Source of the DNA: an uncultured Oscillospiraceae bacterium
GTDB taxonomy: Bacteria > Bacillota > Clostridia > Oscillospirales > Oscillospiraceae
Assembly: GCA_934591705.1 (NCBI GenBank)
Contig: CAKTPM010000012.1
Location: forward strand, 1-54,457
Reading direction: 5' to 3'
Length of the DNA stretch: 54,457 nucleotides
Shown here: positions 1-8,820 of the stretch, piece by piece
Layout of the letters: each line of letters starts with the position of its first letter
Position numbering within the stretch: the stretch's first letter is position 1
The notes under the pieces: model-generated
Database searches by the model: none
What the model saw: the letters and a program-made list of their open reading frames with translations, nothing else
Told to the model about the DNA's origin: nothing
Position numbers and translations under genes: made by a program

Positions 1-1944
1 AACGACATCATCCTGGAGATCGACAACAAGTCCATGACCAACCGCCCCGACCTGTGGGGCCATTACGGCATCGCCCGGGAGATCGCGGCCCTCTACGACC
101 TGCCCCTGCGGGAGCTTGCCCCCTTCACCTGCGATAAGAGCGACGCTGACCTGCAGCTGACCATTGAAGCCCCCCAGCGCTGCCCGCGCTTCACCGCCTC
201 CTATCTCGAAGGGCTGGAGGTAAAGCCCTCCCCCTTTAAGATGCAAAGCCGCATCTGGCGCACGGGGATGCGCCCCATCAACGCCCTGGTGGACATCACC
301 AACTATGTGATGCTGGCCACCGGCCAGCCCACCCACGCCTATGACGCCGACTGCATCCACGGCCACCACCTCATCGCCCGCCGGGCCCAGGAGGGTGAAA
401 AGCTCTCCCTGCTCAACGGCAAGGAGCTGACCCTGGACCGGGAGGATCTGGTCATCGCCGATGAGGCGGGCACCGTGGGCCTGGCAGGGGTCATGGGCGG
501 CAGCCGCGACAGCATTCTGCCCACCACCCACAGGGTGATCCTGGAGGTGGCCAGCTTCGCCGCCCCCGGCATCCGCCGCACGGCCCTGAAATACGACAAC
601 CGCACCGAGGCCTCCACCCGGTATGAAAAGGGCATCGACCCCCAGCGGGTGGATCAGGCGGTGTCCCTGGCCATGGAGCTTTTCCGGGAGGTCTACCCGG
701 AGATGGAGGTCAAGTCCTTCCTTGACCGCTACCCCACCCCCCTGCCCCGCAAGGAGATCGATGTTTCCCTCACCTGGCTGGAGCGCCGCCTGGGCAAGCG
801 CCTGAGCAACGAGGAGATCGCCAGGAAAATGGGCGAGCTGGGCTTTGAGCTCGCCTTTGACGGCGACAATATGCATGTGACCGTTCCCTCTTGGCGCTCC
901 ACCGGCGATGTGGGCATCCGGGCCGACATCATGGAGGAGGTGGCCCGGATGTACGGCTATGAGAACTTCCAGGCCGCCCCCATCACCACCACCTTCGACG
1001 GGGCCATCAACCAGCTGGACAAGACCCTCCACCGCAGCATCAAGGAATATCTCGCCTTCCGCTGCGGCATGCAGGAGATCTTCACCTACCCCTGGATGGA
1101 GGAGCAGTTCGTCAACGCCGTTCTGCAGGACACCGCCGGTATCCTGGCCCTGTCCACGCCTCCCTCCCCCGCCGAAAGGTGGGTGCGCTCCTCCCTGCTG
1201 CCCAACCTGTGCCTGGCGGTGACCAAGAACGAGCGCTATTTCAGCGAGTTCTCCCTCTTTGAGACCGCCCAGATCTTCCGGGACGCCGACTATACCGCCC
1301 CCTACGATCCCCGGGAAAAGCTGCCCTCCCAGCGCCGGAGCATCGCCGGTGCCTTTGCCGACAGCGCCAAGGATGTCACCGCCCTCTTCCGCCGGGCCAA
1401 GGGCGTCATCGAGATGATGCCCCGCTACACCCATATGGAGGCCTTTACCCTGGAGCAGCGGGAAAAGCCCCTGTGGGCGGACAATGTGGTGTGGCTGAAC
1501 ATTGTGCTGGATGACAAGGTCATCGGCAGCCTGGCCCTGCTGAACAAAAAGGCCTCCATGGCCTGCGGCATCAAGAACCTCAATGTGATGCTCTTTGAGC
1601 TGGACGCCGACGCCCTGGTGCCCTTCAAGTCCCGGACCAACACCTTCTCCCACACCGCCGAGTATCCCATGACGGAATACGATGTGTCCCTGCTCTTTGA
1701 CAGCGAGATCAAGTGGGCGGATATGCTCCAGACCCTCCGGGGCTTCAAGAGCGAGCTGTTCCACGGGGCAGAGTTTGTGGATGAGTACAAGGGCAAGCAG
1801 ATCCCCGCCGGGAAGAAGTCCGTGACCATCCGGCTGACCATCGGCTCCAAGGAAAAGACCCTCACCTCCGCCGAGATCGAGGAGGTGGCCTCCGCCGCCA
1901 TGAAGAAGCTCACCAAGCGCTTCAGCGCCGAGCTGCGCAAGTGA
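1..1944 (+). CDS. pheT: Phenylalanine-tRNA ligase beta subunit (5' end outside window)
   Basis: This is the beta chain of the heterotetrameric phenylalanyl-tRNA synthetase, which charges tRNA-Phe in the cytoplasm. The reading frame is open from base 1 (NDIILEIDNKSMTNRPD), so the true start and the N-terminal tRNA-binding domain lie upstream; 647 codons are visible. Seen in order are the B3/B4 editing region (CPRFTASYLEGLEV, then RPINALVDITNYVM), the B5 domain (from about base 760, ending EEVARMYGYENF), the catalytic-like core, and the C-terminal ferredoxin-fold anticodon-binding domain (from about base 1650 to the end). pheS would be expected just upstream. A strong terminator follows. The family identification is very secure. 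Confidence 0.97.
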   Translation, partial: NDIILEIDNKSMTNRPDLWGHYGIAREIAALYDLPLRELAPFTCDKSDADLQLTIEAPQRCPRFTASYLEGLEVKPSPFKMQSRIWRTGMRPINALVDITNYVMLATGQPTHAYDADCIHGHHLIARRAQEGEKLSLLNGKELTLDREDLVIADEAGTVGLAGVMGGSRDSILPTTHRVILEVASFAAPGIRRTALKYDNRTEASTRYEKGIDPQRVDQAVSLAMELFREVYPEMEVKSFLDRYPTPLPRKEIDVSLTWLERRLGKRLSNEEIARKMGELGFELAFDGDNMHVTVPSWRSTGDVGIRADIMEEVARMYGYENFQAAPITTTFDGAINQLDKTLHRSIKEYLAFRCGMQEIFTYPWMEEQFVNAVLQDTAGILALSTPPSPAERWVRSSLLPNLCLAVTKNERYFSEFSLFETAQIFRDADYTAPYDPREKLPSQRRSIAGAFADSAKDVTALFRRAKGVIEMMPRYTHMEAFTLEQREKPLWADNVVWLNIVLDDKVIGSLALLNKKASMACGIKNLNVMLFELDADALVPFKSRTNTFSHTAEYPMTEYDVSLLFDSEIKWADMLQTLRGFKSELFHGAEFVDEYKGKQIPAGKKSVTIRLTIGSKEKTLTSAEIEEVASAAMKKLTKRFSAELRK

Positions 1945-2041
1945 CCCCTCCCCCCGGCGAGCGCCAGCGGAAAACACCTGAAGGGCGCTGAACGGCATCA
2001 AAAAGCGCTTGCAATTGCGCCAAAAAGCGATCCCGCGTCCC

Positions 2042-2074
2042 AAGCGGCCTGCCCCGGCAGGCCGCTTTTCTTTT
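2042..2074 (+). terminator. Rho-independent terminator of pheT
   Basis: A 10-bp stem (AAGCGGCCTG with CAGGCCGCTT, hexanucleotide loop) is followed by TTTTCTTTT. It lies about 100 bases past the pheT stop. Confidence 0.85.
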
Positions 2075-2205
2075 GGGAAGCATCGATTGACAAGGGCAAG
2101 CTCGCCCTTGTCAACCGACGGTACGATCACAAATTAAAAAAACCTTAACTTGTGTTTTCGCCGAAAAAATAATACCATAGGATGGGTGGGGGCGCGGTTT
2201 TTCTC

Positions 2206-2234
2206 TTGACTTCCGCCCGGCGAAATGCTATAAG
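2206..2234 (+). promoter_or_regulatory. Sigma-A promoter of the efflux operon
   Basis: The -35 box TTGACT (2206-2211) and the -10 box TATAAG (2229-2234) are 17 bases apart, with a TGC extended -10 directly before the latter. Predicted transcription starts near 2241, inside the palindrome at 2235-2255. Confidence 0.8.
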
Positions 2235-2255
2235 TGTACTAACGCACTTAGTACA
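2235..2255. promoter_or_regulatory. Palindromic operator over the efflux-operon start site
   Basis: A perfect 8-bp inverted repeat, TGTACTAA and TTAGTACA separated by CGCAC, begins one base after the -10 box and covers the predicted transcription start. That position fits a repressor operator. The sequence resembles sites of GntR- or MarR-type repressors that control drug-export ABC operons, but no regulator gene is adjacent, so the protein that binds it is unknown. Confidence 0.65.
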
Positions 2256-2332
2256 ATTTTTCTTACCGTTCCCTGCAACATTTTTCCAGTTTTCATCGTC
2301 TATACTGTATAAGCTAATTCAGGAGGGTCACT

Positions 2333-3640
2333 ATGAAAAGAATCGTCTGCTTTTTGCTGTGCGCCGTGATGGCGCTGTCCCTGTGCGCCTGCGGCGCGGA
2401 TAAGGGCGAGGCCTCGGTGCAGAGTGTATCCATGATCTGCGGCCTGGGCTCCGTGGGCCTGGCGGACCGCTTTGCCGGCATCGTCAGCCCGATGGGAGAG
2501 ACAACTATCAAGAAGAACGAGTCCATGACCATCGCCGATATGAAGGTGAAGGTGGGCGACAGCGTGAAGAAGGATGATGTGCTCTTCACCTACGACCTCT
2601 CCCAGGCCCGGACGGATCTGGAGATGGCCCAGCTGGAGCTGGAGCAGCTCAACGCCAAGCTGGAGGACCAGCAGGCGGACTTAGAGAGCGCCCAGAAGCT
2701 CTTGGACAGCACCTATGATGAGGCCGCCAAGCGCCAATACGCCCTGGATGTCCGGGAGCGCAAGGCCGATGTGCTCACCACCAAGGGCAACATCGCCTCC
2801 AAAAAGAAGGACATTGAAAAGCTGACCTTGAACACCAAAAACGGCTCGGTGCTCTCCCCTGTGGACGGCGAGATCAAGGCCCTGAACCCCGACGGCGGCA
2901 CCGACAACTACGGCAATGCCCTGCCCTTTATGACTATTGTGGAGACCGACGGCTTCCGGATCAAGGGCTATGTCAATGAGAACAATGCCTCCGTCCTCAC
3001 CCAGGGCACCCCGGTGGTGATCCGCTCCCGGGTCAGCGACCGGACCTGGAAGGGCAGCATCGACTCCATCGACTGGAACAACGCCCAGCAGAGCCGCAGC
3101 GACTCCGGCGACAGCGACACCGCCATGTCCAGCAAGTACCCCTTCTATGTGACTCTGGAGGGCGGCGGCGAAGGGCTTTTGATGGGCCAGCATGTGTACA
3201 TCGAGCCGGATTACGGCCAGGAGGACACCCAGGCCGAAAACCAGATCAACCTGCCCAGCTACTTCCTCAACGATCCCGACGGCAGCCCCTGGGTATGGGC
3301 CCAGAGCAAGTCCGGCAAGCTGGAGAAGCGCACCGTGAAGCTGGGGGACTATAACGCCGAAGCCGACACCTATCCCGTTTTGAGCGGTCTCACGGCGGAG
3401 GACTACATCGCCTTCCCGGACGATACCCTCCAGGCGGGCATGAAGTGCGTGACCTATGACGAGAGCACCTTTGACCCGGATGTCAGCGGCGGCGGTGAGA
3501 TCATGCCCGACGGCGAGACCGGCGGCGAGGGCCTTGAGGACAATGTGCCCCAGGAGGGGCTTGACGGCGGCATGGACGCCGAGGGCGGCAGCGCGGCCAT
3601 GCTGCCCGAGCCCATGGCCCAGGGAACTGTGGAGGGCTGA
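2333..3640 (+). CDS. Efflux adaptor lipoprotein (HlyD/MacA family)
   Basis: Predicted membrane-fusion/adaptor subunit of a MacB-type ABC exporter. The 435-residue protein starts with a lipoprotein signal (MKRIVCFLLC, then a SLCAC lipobox with Cys20), so it should be anchored on the outer face of the cytoplasmic membrane. It has a half-lipoyl motif (MKVKVGDSVKKDDVLFTYD), an alpha-helical hairpin rich in Glu, Leu and Lys (about residues 85-160), then beta-barrel and membrane-proximal domains. The last 50 residues are Gly/Asp/Glu-rich and low in complexity. AGGAGGGTCACT precedes the ATG. It is first in a four-gene operon, three bases before the ATPase gene. The substrate is unknown. Confidence 0.85.
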   Translation: MKRIVCFLLCAVMALSLCACGADKGEASVQSVSMICGLGSVGLADRFAGIVSPMGETTIKKNESMTIADMKVKVGDSVKKDDVLFTYDLSQARTDLEMAQLELEQLNAKLEDQQADLESAQKLLDSTYDEAAKRQYALDVRERKADVLTTKGNIASKKKDIEKLTLNTKNGSVLSPVDGEIKALNPDGGTDNYGNALPFMTIVETDGFRIKGYVNENNASVLTQGTPVVIRSRVSDRTWKGSIDSIDWNNAQQSRSDSGDSDTAMSSKYPFYVTLEGGGEGLLMGQHVYIEPDYGQEDTQAENQINLPSYFLNDPDGSPWVWAQSKSGKLEKRTVKLGDYNAEADTYPVLSGLTAEDYIAFPDDTLQAGMKCVTYDESTFDPDVSGGGEIMPDGETGGEGLEDNVPQEGLDGGMDAEGGSAAMLPEPMAQGTVEG

Positions 3641-3642
3641 AG

Positions 3643-4323
3643 ATGATTTTGGAAATGCGTGATATCTGCAAGGACTACCCCATGGGGAAGGGCGTTGCAC
3701 ATATCCTGAAACATGTGAATTTAGATGTGGAGGAGGGGGAGTATCTGGCCATCATGGGCCCCTCCGGCAGCGGCAAGACCACCCTCATGAACCTCATCGG
3801 CTGCCTGGATGTGCCCACCAGCGGCAGCTACCTTTTGGGCGGCCGGGACATCACTCAATGCACCGGCAAGCAGCTGGCGGAGGTCCGCAACAAGGAGATC
3901 GGCTTTGTGTTCCAGAGCTTCAACCTCCTGCCCAAGCTCACGGCCCTGGAGAATGTGGCCCTGCCCCTGCTCTACGGCGGCGTGAAGAAGCCCGAGCGCC
4001 TGGAGCGGGCCCGGGCCGCGCTGGAGACCGTGGGCCTCGCCGAGCGCATCGACCACCGGCCCGACCAGCTCTCCGGCGGCCAGTGCCAGCGGGTGGCCAT
4101 CGCCCGGGCCATCGTGGGCAAGCCCAAGCTCCTTTTGGCCGACGAGCCCACCGGCGCCCTGGACAGCGCCAGCGGCGCGGCGGTGATGGAGCTGTTCCGG
4201 CAGCTTCACGGAGACGGCTCCACCATCATCATGATCACCCATGACCGCTCCATTGCCGGCCATGCCGCCAAGATGATGACCATTCGCGACGGGATCCTGT
4301 CGGGAGGTGACGGGAATGAGTAA
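3643..4323 (+). CDS. ABC transporter ATP-binding protein, MacB/LolD type
   Basis: Cytoplasmic ATPase that powers the exporter encoded by this operon. At 226 residues it has the usual length for stand-alone MacB/LolD ATPases. Visible motifs are Walker A (GPSGSGKTT, near residue 40), the Q-loop (FVFQSFNLLPKLTALENV), the signature LSGGQCQRVAIARA, Walker B (LLLADEP) followed by TGALD, and the H-loop (MITHD). The signature reads LSGGQC rather than the commoner LSGGQQ. Its 3' end overlaps the second adaptor gene by eight bases, which implies translational coupling. An export rather than import role is inferred from the adaptor and FtsX-type permease neighbours. Confidence 0.93.
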   Translation: MILEMRDICKDYPMGKGVAHILKHVNLDVEEGEYLAIMGPSGSGKTTLMNLIGCLDVPTSGSYLLGGRDITQCTGKQLAEVRNKEIGFVFQSFNLLPKLTALENVALPLLYGGVKKPERLERARAALETVGLAERIDHRPDQLSGGQCQRVAIARAIVGKPKLLLADEPTGALDSASGAAVMELFRQLHGDGSTIIMITHDRSIAGHAAKMMTIRDGILSGGDGNE

Positions 4324-6100
4324 AAAACTGATTTTGAAAAAGCCGCTTTTCGCCAAAAAGCCCGCCCCGGAGGGGTCTGGCGCCCCGGCGGAAAAGCCGC
4401 GCCTGAGCAAGAAGCTGAAAAAGGGCCTCATCGCGGCCGCCTGCACCCTGGGTGCCTGCGCCGCGGTGTGGGGCATTTTGACCCTGGCCCGGAACGCCCA
4501 GCGGGGCGATGTGGATGTCTACTCCGTCAACGAGTGCGCCATGACCGACTACTGGGGGGACACCTCCAACACCAGCGGTATGGTGACCACGGATAAGCTG
4601 CAAAAGGAGTTCATCTCCCAGAGCCAAACGGTGAAGAAGGTCTTCGTCAAGGAGGGCGACACCGTTAAAAAGGGCGCGCTGCTCTTGAGCTACGACTCCA
4701 CCCTGACCCAGGCCGCCGTGGAGCGGGCCAAGATCGACTATGAGCGCCAGGAGGAGAATCTCAGCGTGGCCAAAAATGAGCTGGAGCTGCTGAAGAAGGC
4801 CAAGAACAAGGAGACCCTCCGGGCGGAATATGAAAAGCTGCAAAAGCAGCTGGACGCCCTCATCGAATCTGCCACCAAAAAGGACACGGACGATAATCCC
4901 GTCGTAGATTTTGAGCGCATCACCATTACCGAAGCCATGGGCTTGGGCAATGGCATAGGCGGCGACAAGGACAACGCCATCTACTACTATCGCGCTCCGG
5001 GGGCGGATGGCAGCATCACCCTGCCCCAGCAGGGTCTCATGGGCATCTTTGAGGGGCAGGGCAAGACCGAGGGCACTCTCTACACCGTGTTTGTGACCCG
5101 CCTGGGGAATAAGCTGGGCGGCGCCGTCAGCGACAATGTGGGCTACATCCTCACCGCCGTAGCGGAGGAGGTTCCCGGCGCGGACCCGGAGACCCCCCCT
5201 ACGAAAAAGCTGGTCTCCGTTACAGTGACCCCCTGGGAGGGCTTTAAGCCCTTCACCGACGGTGAGCCGGACTACGGCGCCAAGAAGGATGAGATCAAAA
5301 AGCTCCAGCGGAAGGTATCCATTGCCCAGGAGCTGATGGAGAGCTCCATGGAGCAAAAGGAGCTGACCAAGGCCATCCTGGAAAAGACCCAGGCCGTCAA
5401 GGAGCAGGAGGTCAACCAGAAGCTGGCCAAGCTGAGCTTGAGCAAGAAGCTCCGGGAGCTGGGGGACGGCAATGTCTACGCCGAATTTGACGGCACGGTG
5501 AAGACCGTCCGGGATCCGAACGAGGCCTACAACAACAGCGAGGCCGTGGTGGAGATCTCCGGAGGCGGCGGCTACTATGTCACCGGCACCCTCAGCGAGA
5601 TGGACCTGGGCAGCGTGAAGGTGGGCGACACGGTGCAGATCAGCAGCTGGCGCAGCGGCGTGAGCTGCGAGGGCACCATCGAGTCCATTGACGAGTATCC
5701 CACCCAGAACGGCAACAATTGGGGCGACGGCAACAGCAATGTATCCTACTACCCCTTCAAGATCTTCGTCACCGAGGATGCCAACCTGGAGCCCAACGAC
5801 TGGGTGGAGATCCAGTATCAGAAGAACACCCAGCAGCAGGAGACCGGCAGCACCCTCTACCTCCAGAGCATGTTCCTGCGCACGGACAACGGCAAGAGCT
5901 ATGTGATGGCCCGGGGCGAGGACGGCAAGCTGGAAAAGCGCTGGGTGCAGACCGGCCGGGACCTCTGGGGCAGCTATACCCAGATCCGCGGCGGCCTGAG
6001 CGTGGAGGACTATGTGGCCTTCCCCTACGGCCGTGATGTGGTGGAGGGAGCCCGCACCCGGGAATCCACCATTGACCAGCTCTACAGCTACGCAATGTAA
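4316..6100 (+). CDS. Second, long HlyD/MacA-type efflux adaptor
   Basis: Predicted adaptor subunit, 594 residues. I chose ATG 4316, which follows GGGAGGTGACGGGA, over the in-frame GTG at 4307 that lies inside that ribosome site. Residues 1-36 are cytoplasmic and basic, 37-58 form one membrane helix, and the rest is outside. A half-lipoyl motif (VKKVFVKEGDTVKKGALLL) is followed by a first coiled coil (about 135-190), an insert of roughly 150 residues of unrecognised sequence, and a second coiled coil (about 320-385). The barrel domain then follows (YAEFDGTVKTV onward). It is longer than a typical MacA (about 370). It may form a mixed assembly with the lipoprotein adaptor at 2333, or the two may act at different stages. 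Confidence 0.82.
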   Translation: MSKKLILKKPLFAKKPAPEGSGAPAEKPRLSKKLKKGLIAAACTLGACAAVWGILTLARNAQRGDVDVYSVNECAMTDYWGDTSNTSGMVTTDKLQKEFISQSQTVKKVFVKEGDTVKKGALLLSYDSTLTQAAVERAKIDYERQEENLSVAKNELELLKKAKNKETLRAEYEKLQKQLDALIESATKKDTDDNPVVDFERITITEAMGLGNGIGGDKDNAIYYYRAPGADGSITLPQQGLMGIFEGQGKTEGTLYTVFVTRLGNKLGGAVSDNVGYILTAVAEEVPGADPETPPTKKLVSVTVTPWEGFKPFTDGEPDYGAKKDEIKKLQRKVSIAQELMESSMEQKELTKAILEKTQAVKEQEVNQKLAKLSLSKKLRELGDGNVYAEFDGTVKTVRDPNEAYNNSEAVVEISGGGGYYVTGTLSEMDLGSVKVGDTVQISSWRSGVSCEGTIESIDEYPTQNGNNWGDGNSNVSYYPFKIFVTEDANLEPNDWVEIQYQKNTQQQETGSTLYLQSMFLRTDNGKSYVMARGEDGKLEKRWVQTGRDLWGSYTQIRGGLSVEDYVAFPYGRDVVEGARTRESTIDQLYSYAM

Positions 6101-6116
6101 GGAGGCGGGATCGGAA

Positions 6117-7370
6117 ATGTTAGAAAATGTCAATCTCGCCCTCCAGGGCGTATGGAGCCATAAGCTGCGGTCCTTTTTGACCATGCTGGGCATCATCATC
6201 GGCATCGCCGCCATCATCACCATCGTGTCCACCATTCAGGGCACCAATGAGCAGATCAAGCAGAATCTCATCGGCGCCGGCAACAATGTGGTGCGGGTGA
6301 CCATCAGCGGCACCGACAGCCAGAGCTATTTCGACCTGAACTACTCCTCCCTCCCCGAGGGCATCGACCCCATCACCCGGGAGATGCGCGACGAGATGGA
6401 GAAGCTGGGCAGTGTGGCCCAGGTGGCCCTCTACTACCAGCGGGAGTGGTGCGACAATGTGTTCGTGGGCAACAATGCCTTCAGCGGCTCTCTCTACGGC
6501 ATCGACGACCACTACTTAGAGGCGGTGGACTATGCCGTGAACTACGGCCGGGCCTTCACGGCGGCGGACTTTGAAAACCGCCGGAATGTGGCCCTCATCG
6601 ACACCAAGTCCGCCCGGTCCCTGTTCCAGGGCAATAACCCCATCGGCGGCACCATCGAGATCAAGGGCGAGCCCTTCACGGTGGTGGGCGTGGTGTCCTC
6701 CCGATCCAGCAGCGGTCCGGTCATCAACAGCTTCAAGGATTACAACATGTACGCCGGCAGCACGGCGGGCACGGTGTTCATCCCGGATGTGTGCTGGTCG
6801 GTGCCCTATCGCTATGACGAGCCCAACTACGCCGCCGTGCGGGCCACCAGCACCAACGACATGACTGCCGCCGGCGACAATGTGGCCAAGTATCTCAACG
6901 AGAACGCTATCCACAGCAAGAAGTACAAGTACGCCTCCAAGGATCTGCTGCAGCAGGCCAGCGACCTGCAGAGCATCTCCGAGAGCACCAACAAGCAGCT
7001 CATCTGGATCGCCGCCATCTCCCTGGTGGTGGGCGGCATCGGCGTGATGAACATCATGCTGGTGTCCGTCACCGAGCGCACCCGGGAGATCGGCCTGAAG
7101 ATCGCCATCGGCGCCCAGCAGAGCCGCATCCGCCTGCAGTTTCTGACCGAGGCGGCGGTGCTCACCAGCATGGGCGGCATCTTGGGCGTGGCAACAGGTA
7201 TCGGCCTGGCGGAGATGATGTCCCACATCATGGGCACGCCGGTGGCCATCAGCATACCGGCCTGTATCATCGCCGTGGTGTTCTCCATGGCCATCGGCAT
7301 CGTCTTCGGCCTGGTGCCGGCGGTGAAGGCCTCCCAGCTGAACCCCATCGAGGCCCTGCGCCGAGAATGA
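6117..7370 (+). CDS. ABC transporter permease, MacB/FtsX family
   Basis: Membrane subunit of the exporter, 417 residues. It starts MLENVNLALQGVWSHKLRSFLTMLGI, a typical MacB N-terminus with the first membrane helix, and GGAGG lies upstream. A large extracytoplasmic MacB core domain (about residues 45-270) follows, then three helices (IWIAAISLVVGGIGVMNIML; a helix near 325-350; IIAVVFSMAIGIVFGLVPA). The conserved ERTREIGLKIAIGA coupling loop sits between helices 2 and 3. The end PAVKASQLNPIEALR is a family hallmark. It is the last gene of the operon, and no terminator is obvious before the ireB promoter. Confidence 0.93.
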   Translation: MLENVNLALQGVWSHKLRSFLTMLGIIIGIAAIITIVSTIQGTNEQIKQNLIGAGNNVVRVTISGTDSQSYFDLNYSSLPEGIDPITREMRDEMEKLGSVAQVALYYQREWCDNVFVGNNAFSGSLYGIDDHYLEAVDYAVNYGRAFTAADFENRRNVALIDTKSARSLFQGNNPIGGTIEIKGEPFTVVGVVSSRSSSGPVINSFKDYNMYAGSTAGTVFIPDVCWSVPYRYDEPNYAAVRATSTNDMTAAGDNVAKYLNENAIHSKKYKYASKDLLQQASDLQSISESTNKQLIWIAAISLVVGGIGVMNIMLVSVTERTREIGLKIAIGAQQSRIRLQFLTEAAVLTSMGGILGVATGIGLAEMMSHIMGTPVAISIPACIIAVVFSMAIGIVFGLVPAVKASQLNPIEALRRE

Positions 7371-7397
7371 TTTTCGGCACACCGGCGGATTTTCCTC

Positions 7398-7426
7398 TTT
7401 ACACCCGGAGGCTTTTGGCGTATACT
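7398..7426 (+). promoter_or_regulatory. Promoter of ireB
   Basis: TTTACA (7398-7403), a 17-base spacer and TATACT (7421-7426) lie 31 bases before the ATG. Confidence 0.7.
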
Positions 7427-7456
7427 ATGGGTAAATGAGAATGAGGTGGTGTTGGT

Positions 7457-7702
7457 ATGTCTGATTTCACAAGAGAATTCAATGTTGCCGAGGAGCGGGA
7501 TTACCAGGTGCATCATGTTCTGACGCAGGTATACGAGGCCCTCAAGGAAAAGGGCTATGACCCCATCAATCAGATCGTGGGCTACATTCTCTCGGAGGAT
7601 CCCACCTATATCACCAACCACAACGGCGCCCGCACGCTCATCTGCAAGATCGACCGCGATGAGCTCCTGCAGGCGCTGGTGAAGAACTATCTGGATATCT
7701 GA
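7457..7702 (+). CDS. ireB: IreB-family regulatory phosphoprotein (UPF0297)
   Basis: Small cytoplasmic protein of the IreB/YrzL family. In enterococci the family member is a substrate of the PASTA kinase IreK and tunes cephalosporin resistance. The 81-residue length and the core (NQIVGYILSEDPTYITNHNGAR, split here only in reading) match the family closely. An N-terminal Thr (MSDFTREF) is a candidate phosphosite by analogy. GAGGTGG precedes the ATG. In most Firmicutes this gene is next to yrrK/ruvX; here it has its own promoter and terminator, and ruvX is about 4.8 kb away beyond an oppositely oriented block. Confidence 0.93.
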   Translation: MSDFTREFNVAEERDYQVHHVLTQVYEALKEKGYDPINQIVGYILSEDPTYITNHNGARTLICKIDRDELLQALVKNYLDI

Positions 7703-7704
7703 AG

Positions 7705-7737
7705 AAAAACTCCGCTCTTAAGAGCGGAGTTTTTTTG
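7705..7737. terminator. Bidirectional terminator between ireB and PAP2 gene
   Basis: AAAAACTCCGCTC, loop TTAA, GAGCGGAGTTTTTTT. The A-tract and T-tract on both sides let it end transcription from ireB (+) and from the convergent PAP2 gene (-). Confidence 0.9.
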
Positions 7738-7738
7738 C

Positions 7739-8695
7739 TTATTTTGTTCCGTAGAGGTAGCTGCCTCCCCTTCTCCGGGGGCGGCCCAGAGAGCCCCAGA
7801 ACCGGAAGGTCAGGGGCCACACGGCGCCGGCAAAGAGGATCACCAAAAAGTAGCGGACCCCATCGGCCGCGGCCGGGAGCAGGGACGCCAGGGGCTGCTT
7901 GAGTCCGGCCTTCAGAGCCACCAGCAGCCCCAGGCCCATCGCCAGCTTCAAGACCTGGGCCCACCACACGGCGTCGGTCTCGAAGCGGATATAGCGCTCG
8001 TCCAGCCAGGCCGCCAGCAGGATGCCCACCGTGGCGCCCAGGAGCTTCCGGGCGTTTTCCAGGGCGGCGGTGTAGTTTGCATAGTTCACATCTGTTGGGG
8101 CGCAGGGGGCCCCGGCGATGCGCAGATAGAGGAGATAGGCCGCCGAGAGCACCACCATGCCGCCGATGACGGCGCACAGCAGCTCAGGGCTCCGGCGGGT
8201 CTTTTCCATCACCGGGTAGAGGGCAAAGACCAAAATCACCGCCGTCACCAGCCCCACGCCCACATCCCAGGGGGTATGGACCCCCAGGTAGAGCCGGGAA
8301 AAGCTCACCAGCACCGCCAGCAGGATCATTACCCACCGCAGCCATTTCCGGCGGGTAAACCGGGCGATACCGCCGAAGGTGCCCACGGCGTTTTGGGTGT
8401 GGCCGCTGGGGAAGGAATACCCGGTGGCCTGGGCCCGGGCGCTCTCTACGATGGTGAAATCCGGATCCAGCAGCCAGGGTCGGGGCACCCGGCAGAGGAT
8501 CTTCAGGAACTGATTGCAAAGTGTGCCGGCAAAGCCCACCGCCATCAGATAGTAGCCCCTATACTTATCCACGCACCAGAATACCAAGAGGGCGGCCACA
8601 ATGAACACCAGCTCCTCCCCCAGATGGGTCACGGCGCTCATCACCGTGTCCCAGAAGGGGGTGCGCAGCGATTCCAGAAAATAAAGTACCTGCAT
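7739..8695 (-). CDS. PAP2-family membrane phosphatase
   Basis: Integral membrane phosphatase of the type-2 phosphatidic acid phosphatase superfamily, 318 residues. The three signature motifs are present: KILCRVPRP, SFPSGHTQNA, and SRLYLGVHTPWDV with its catalytic His. Several hydrophobic helices surround them, and the C-terminal third (about 180-300) adds further helices beyond the core PAP2 domain. Likely substrates are lipid phosphates or undecaprenyl pyrophosphate; the sequence does not tell which. GGGAGAG precedes the ATG. It is a single gene with its own promoter. Confidence 0.92.
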   Translation of the reverse strand: MQVLYFLESLRTPFWDTVMSAVTHLGEELVFIVAALLVFWCVDKYRGYYLMAVGFAGTLCNQFLKILCRVPRPWLLDPDFTIVESARAQATGYSFPSGHTQNAVGTFGGIARFTRRKWLRWVMILLAVLVSFSRLYLGVHTPWDVGVGLVTAVILVFALYPVMEKTRRSPELLCAVIGGMVVLSAAYLLYLRIAGAPCAPTDVNYANYTAALENARKLLGATVGILLAAWLDERYIRFETDAVWWAQVLKLAMGLGLLVALKAGLKQPLASLLPAAADGVRYFLVILFAGAVWPLTFRFWGSLGRPRRRGGSYLYGTK

Positions 8696-8735
8696 AGCTT
8701 CTCTCCCGTTCTTTTCCTATTTTGCGGTTTTTCTC

Positions 8736-8764
8736 ATTTTACTATACAAACCGCCCCGCCGCAA
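8736..8764 (-). promoter_or_regulatory. Promoter of the PAP2 gene
   Basis: On the minus strand TTGCGG (8759-8764) and TAAAAT (8736-8741) are 17 bases apart. Confidence 0.55.
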
Positions 8765-8820
8765 GGGGAAGAATGACTAAGAAGGGGCTCCGATTCGCCG
8801 GAGAACGCGCCGGGAGCATA

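Larger units (their letters stand above)
1945..2332. other. 388-base intergenic region: terminator, inverted repeat, promoter, operator
   Basis: No gene is visible here. The region holds the pheT terminator, a perfect 11-bp inverted repeat at 2087-2114 (TTGACAAGGGC, 6-base loop, GCCCTTGTCAA) with no T-run after it, an AT-rich stretch at 2129-2175, and then the promoter and palindromic operator of the efflux operon. Confidence 0.8.

Noticed and set aside
4235..6235. A 666-codon antisense frame over the second adaptor
   Set aside because: Same shadow pattern, and it spans two real genes and their junction.
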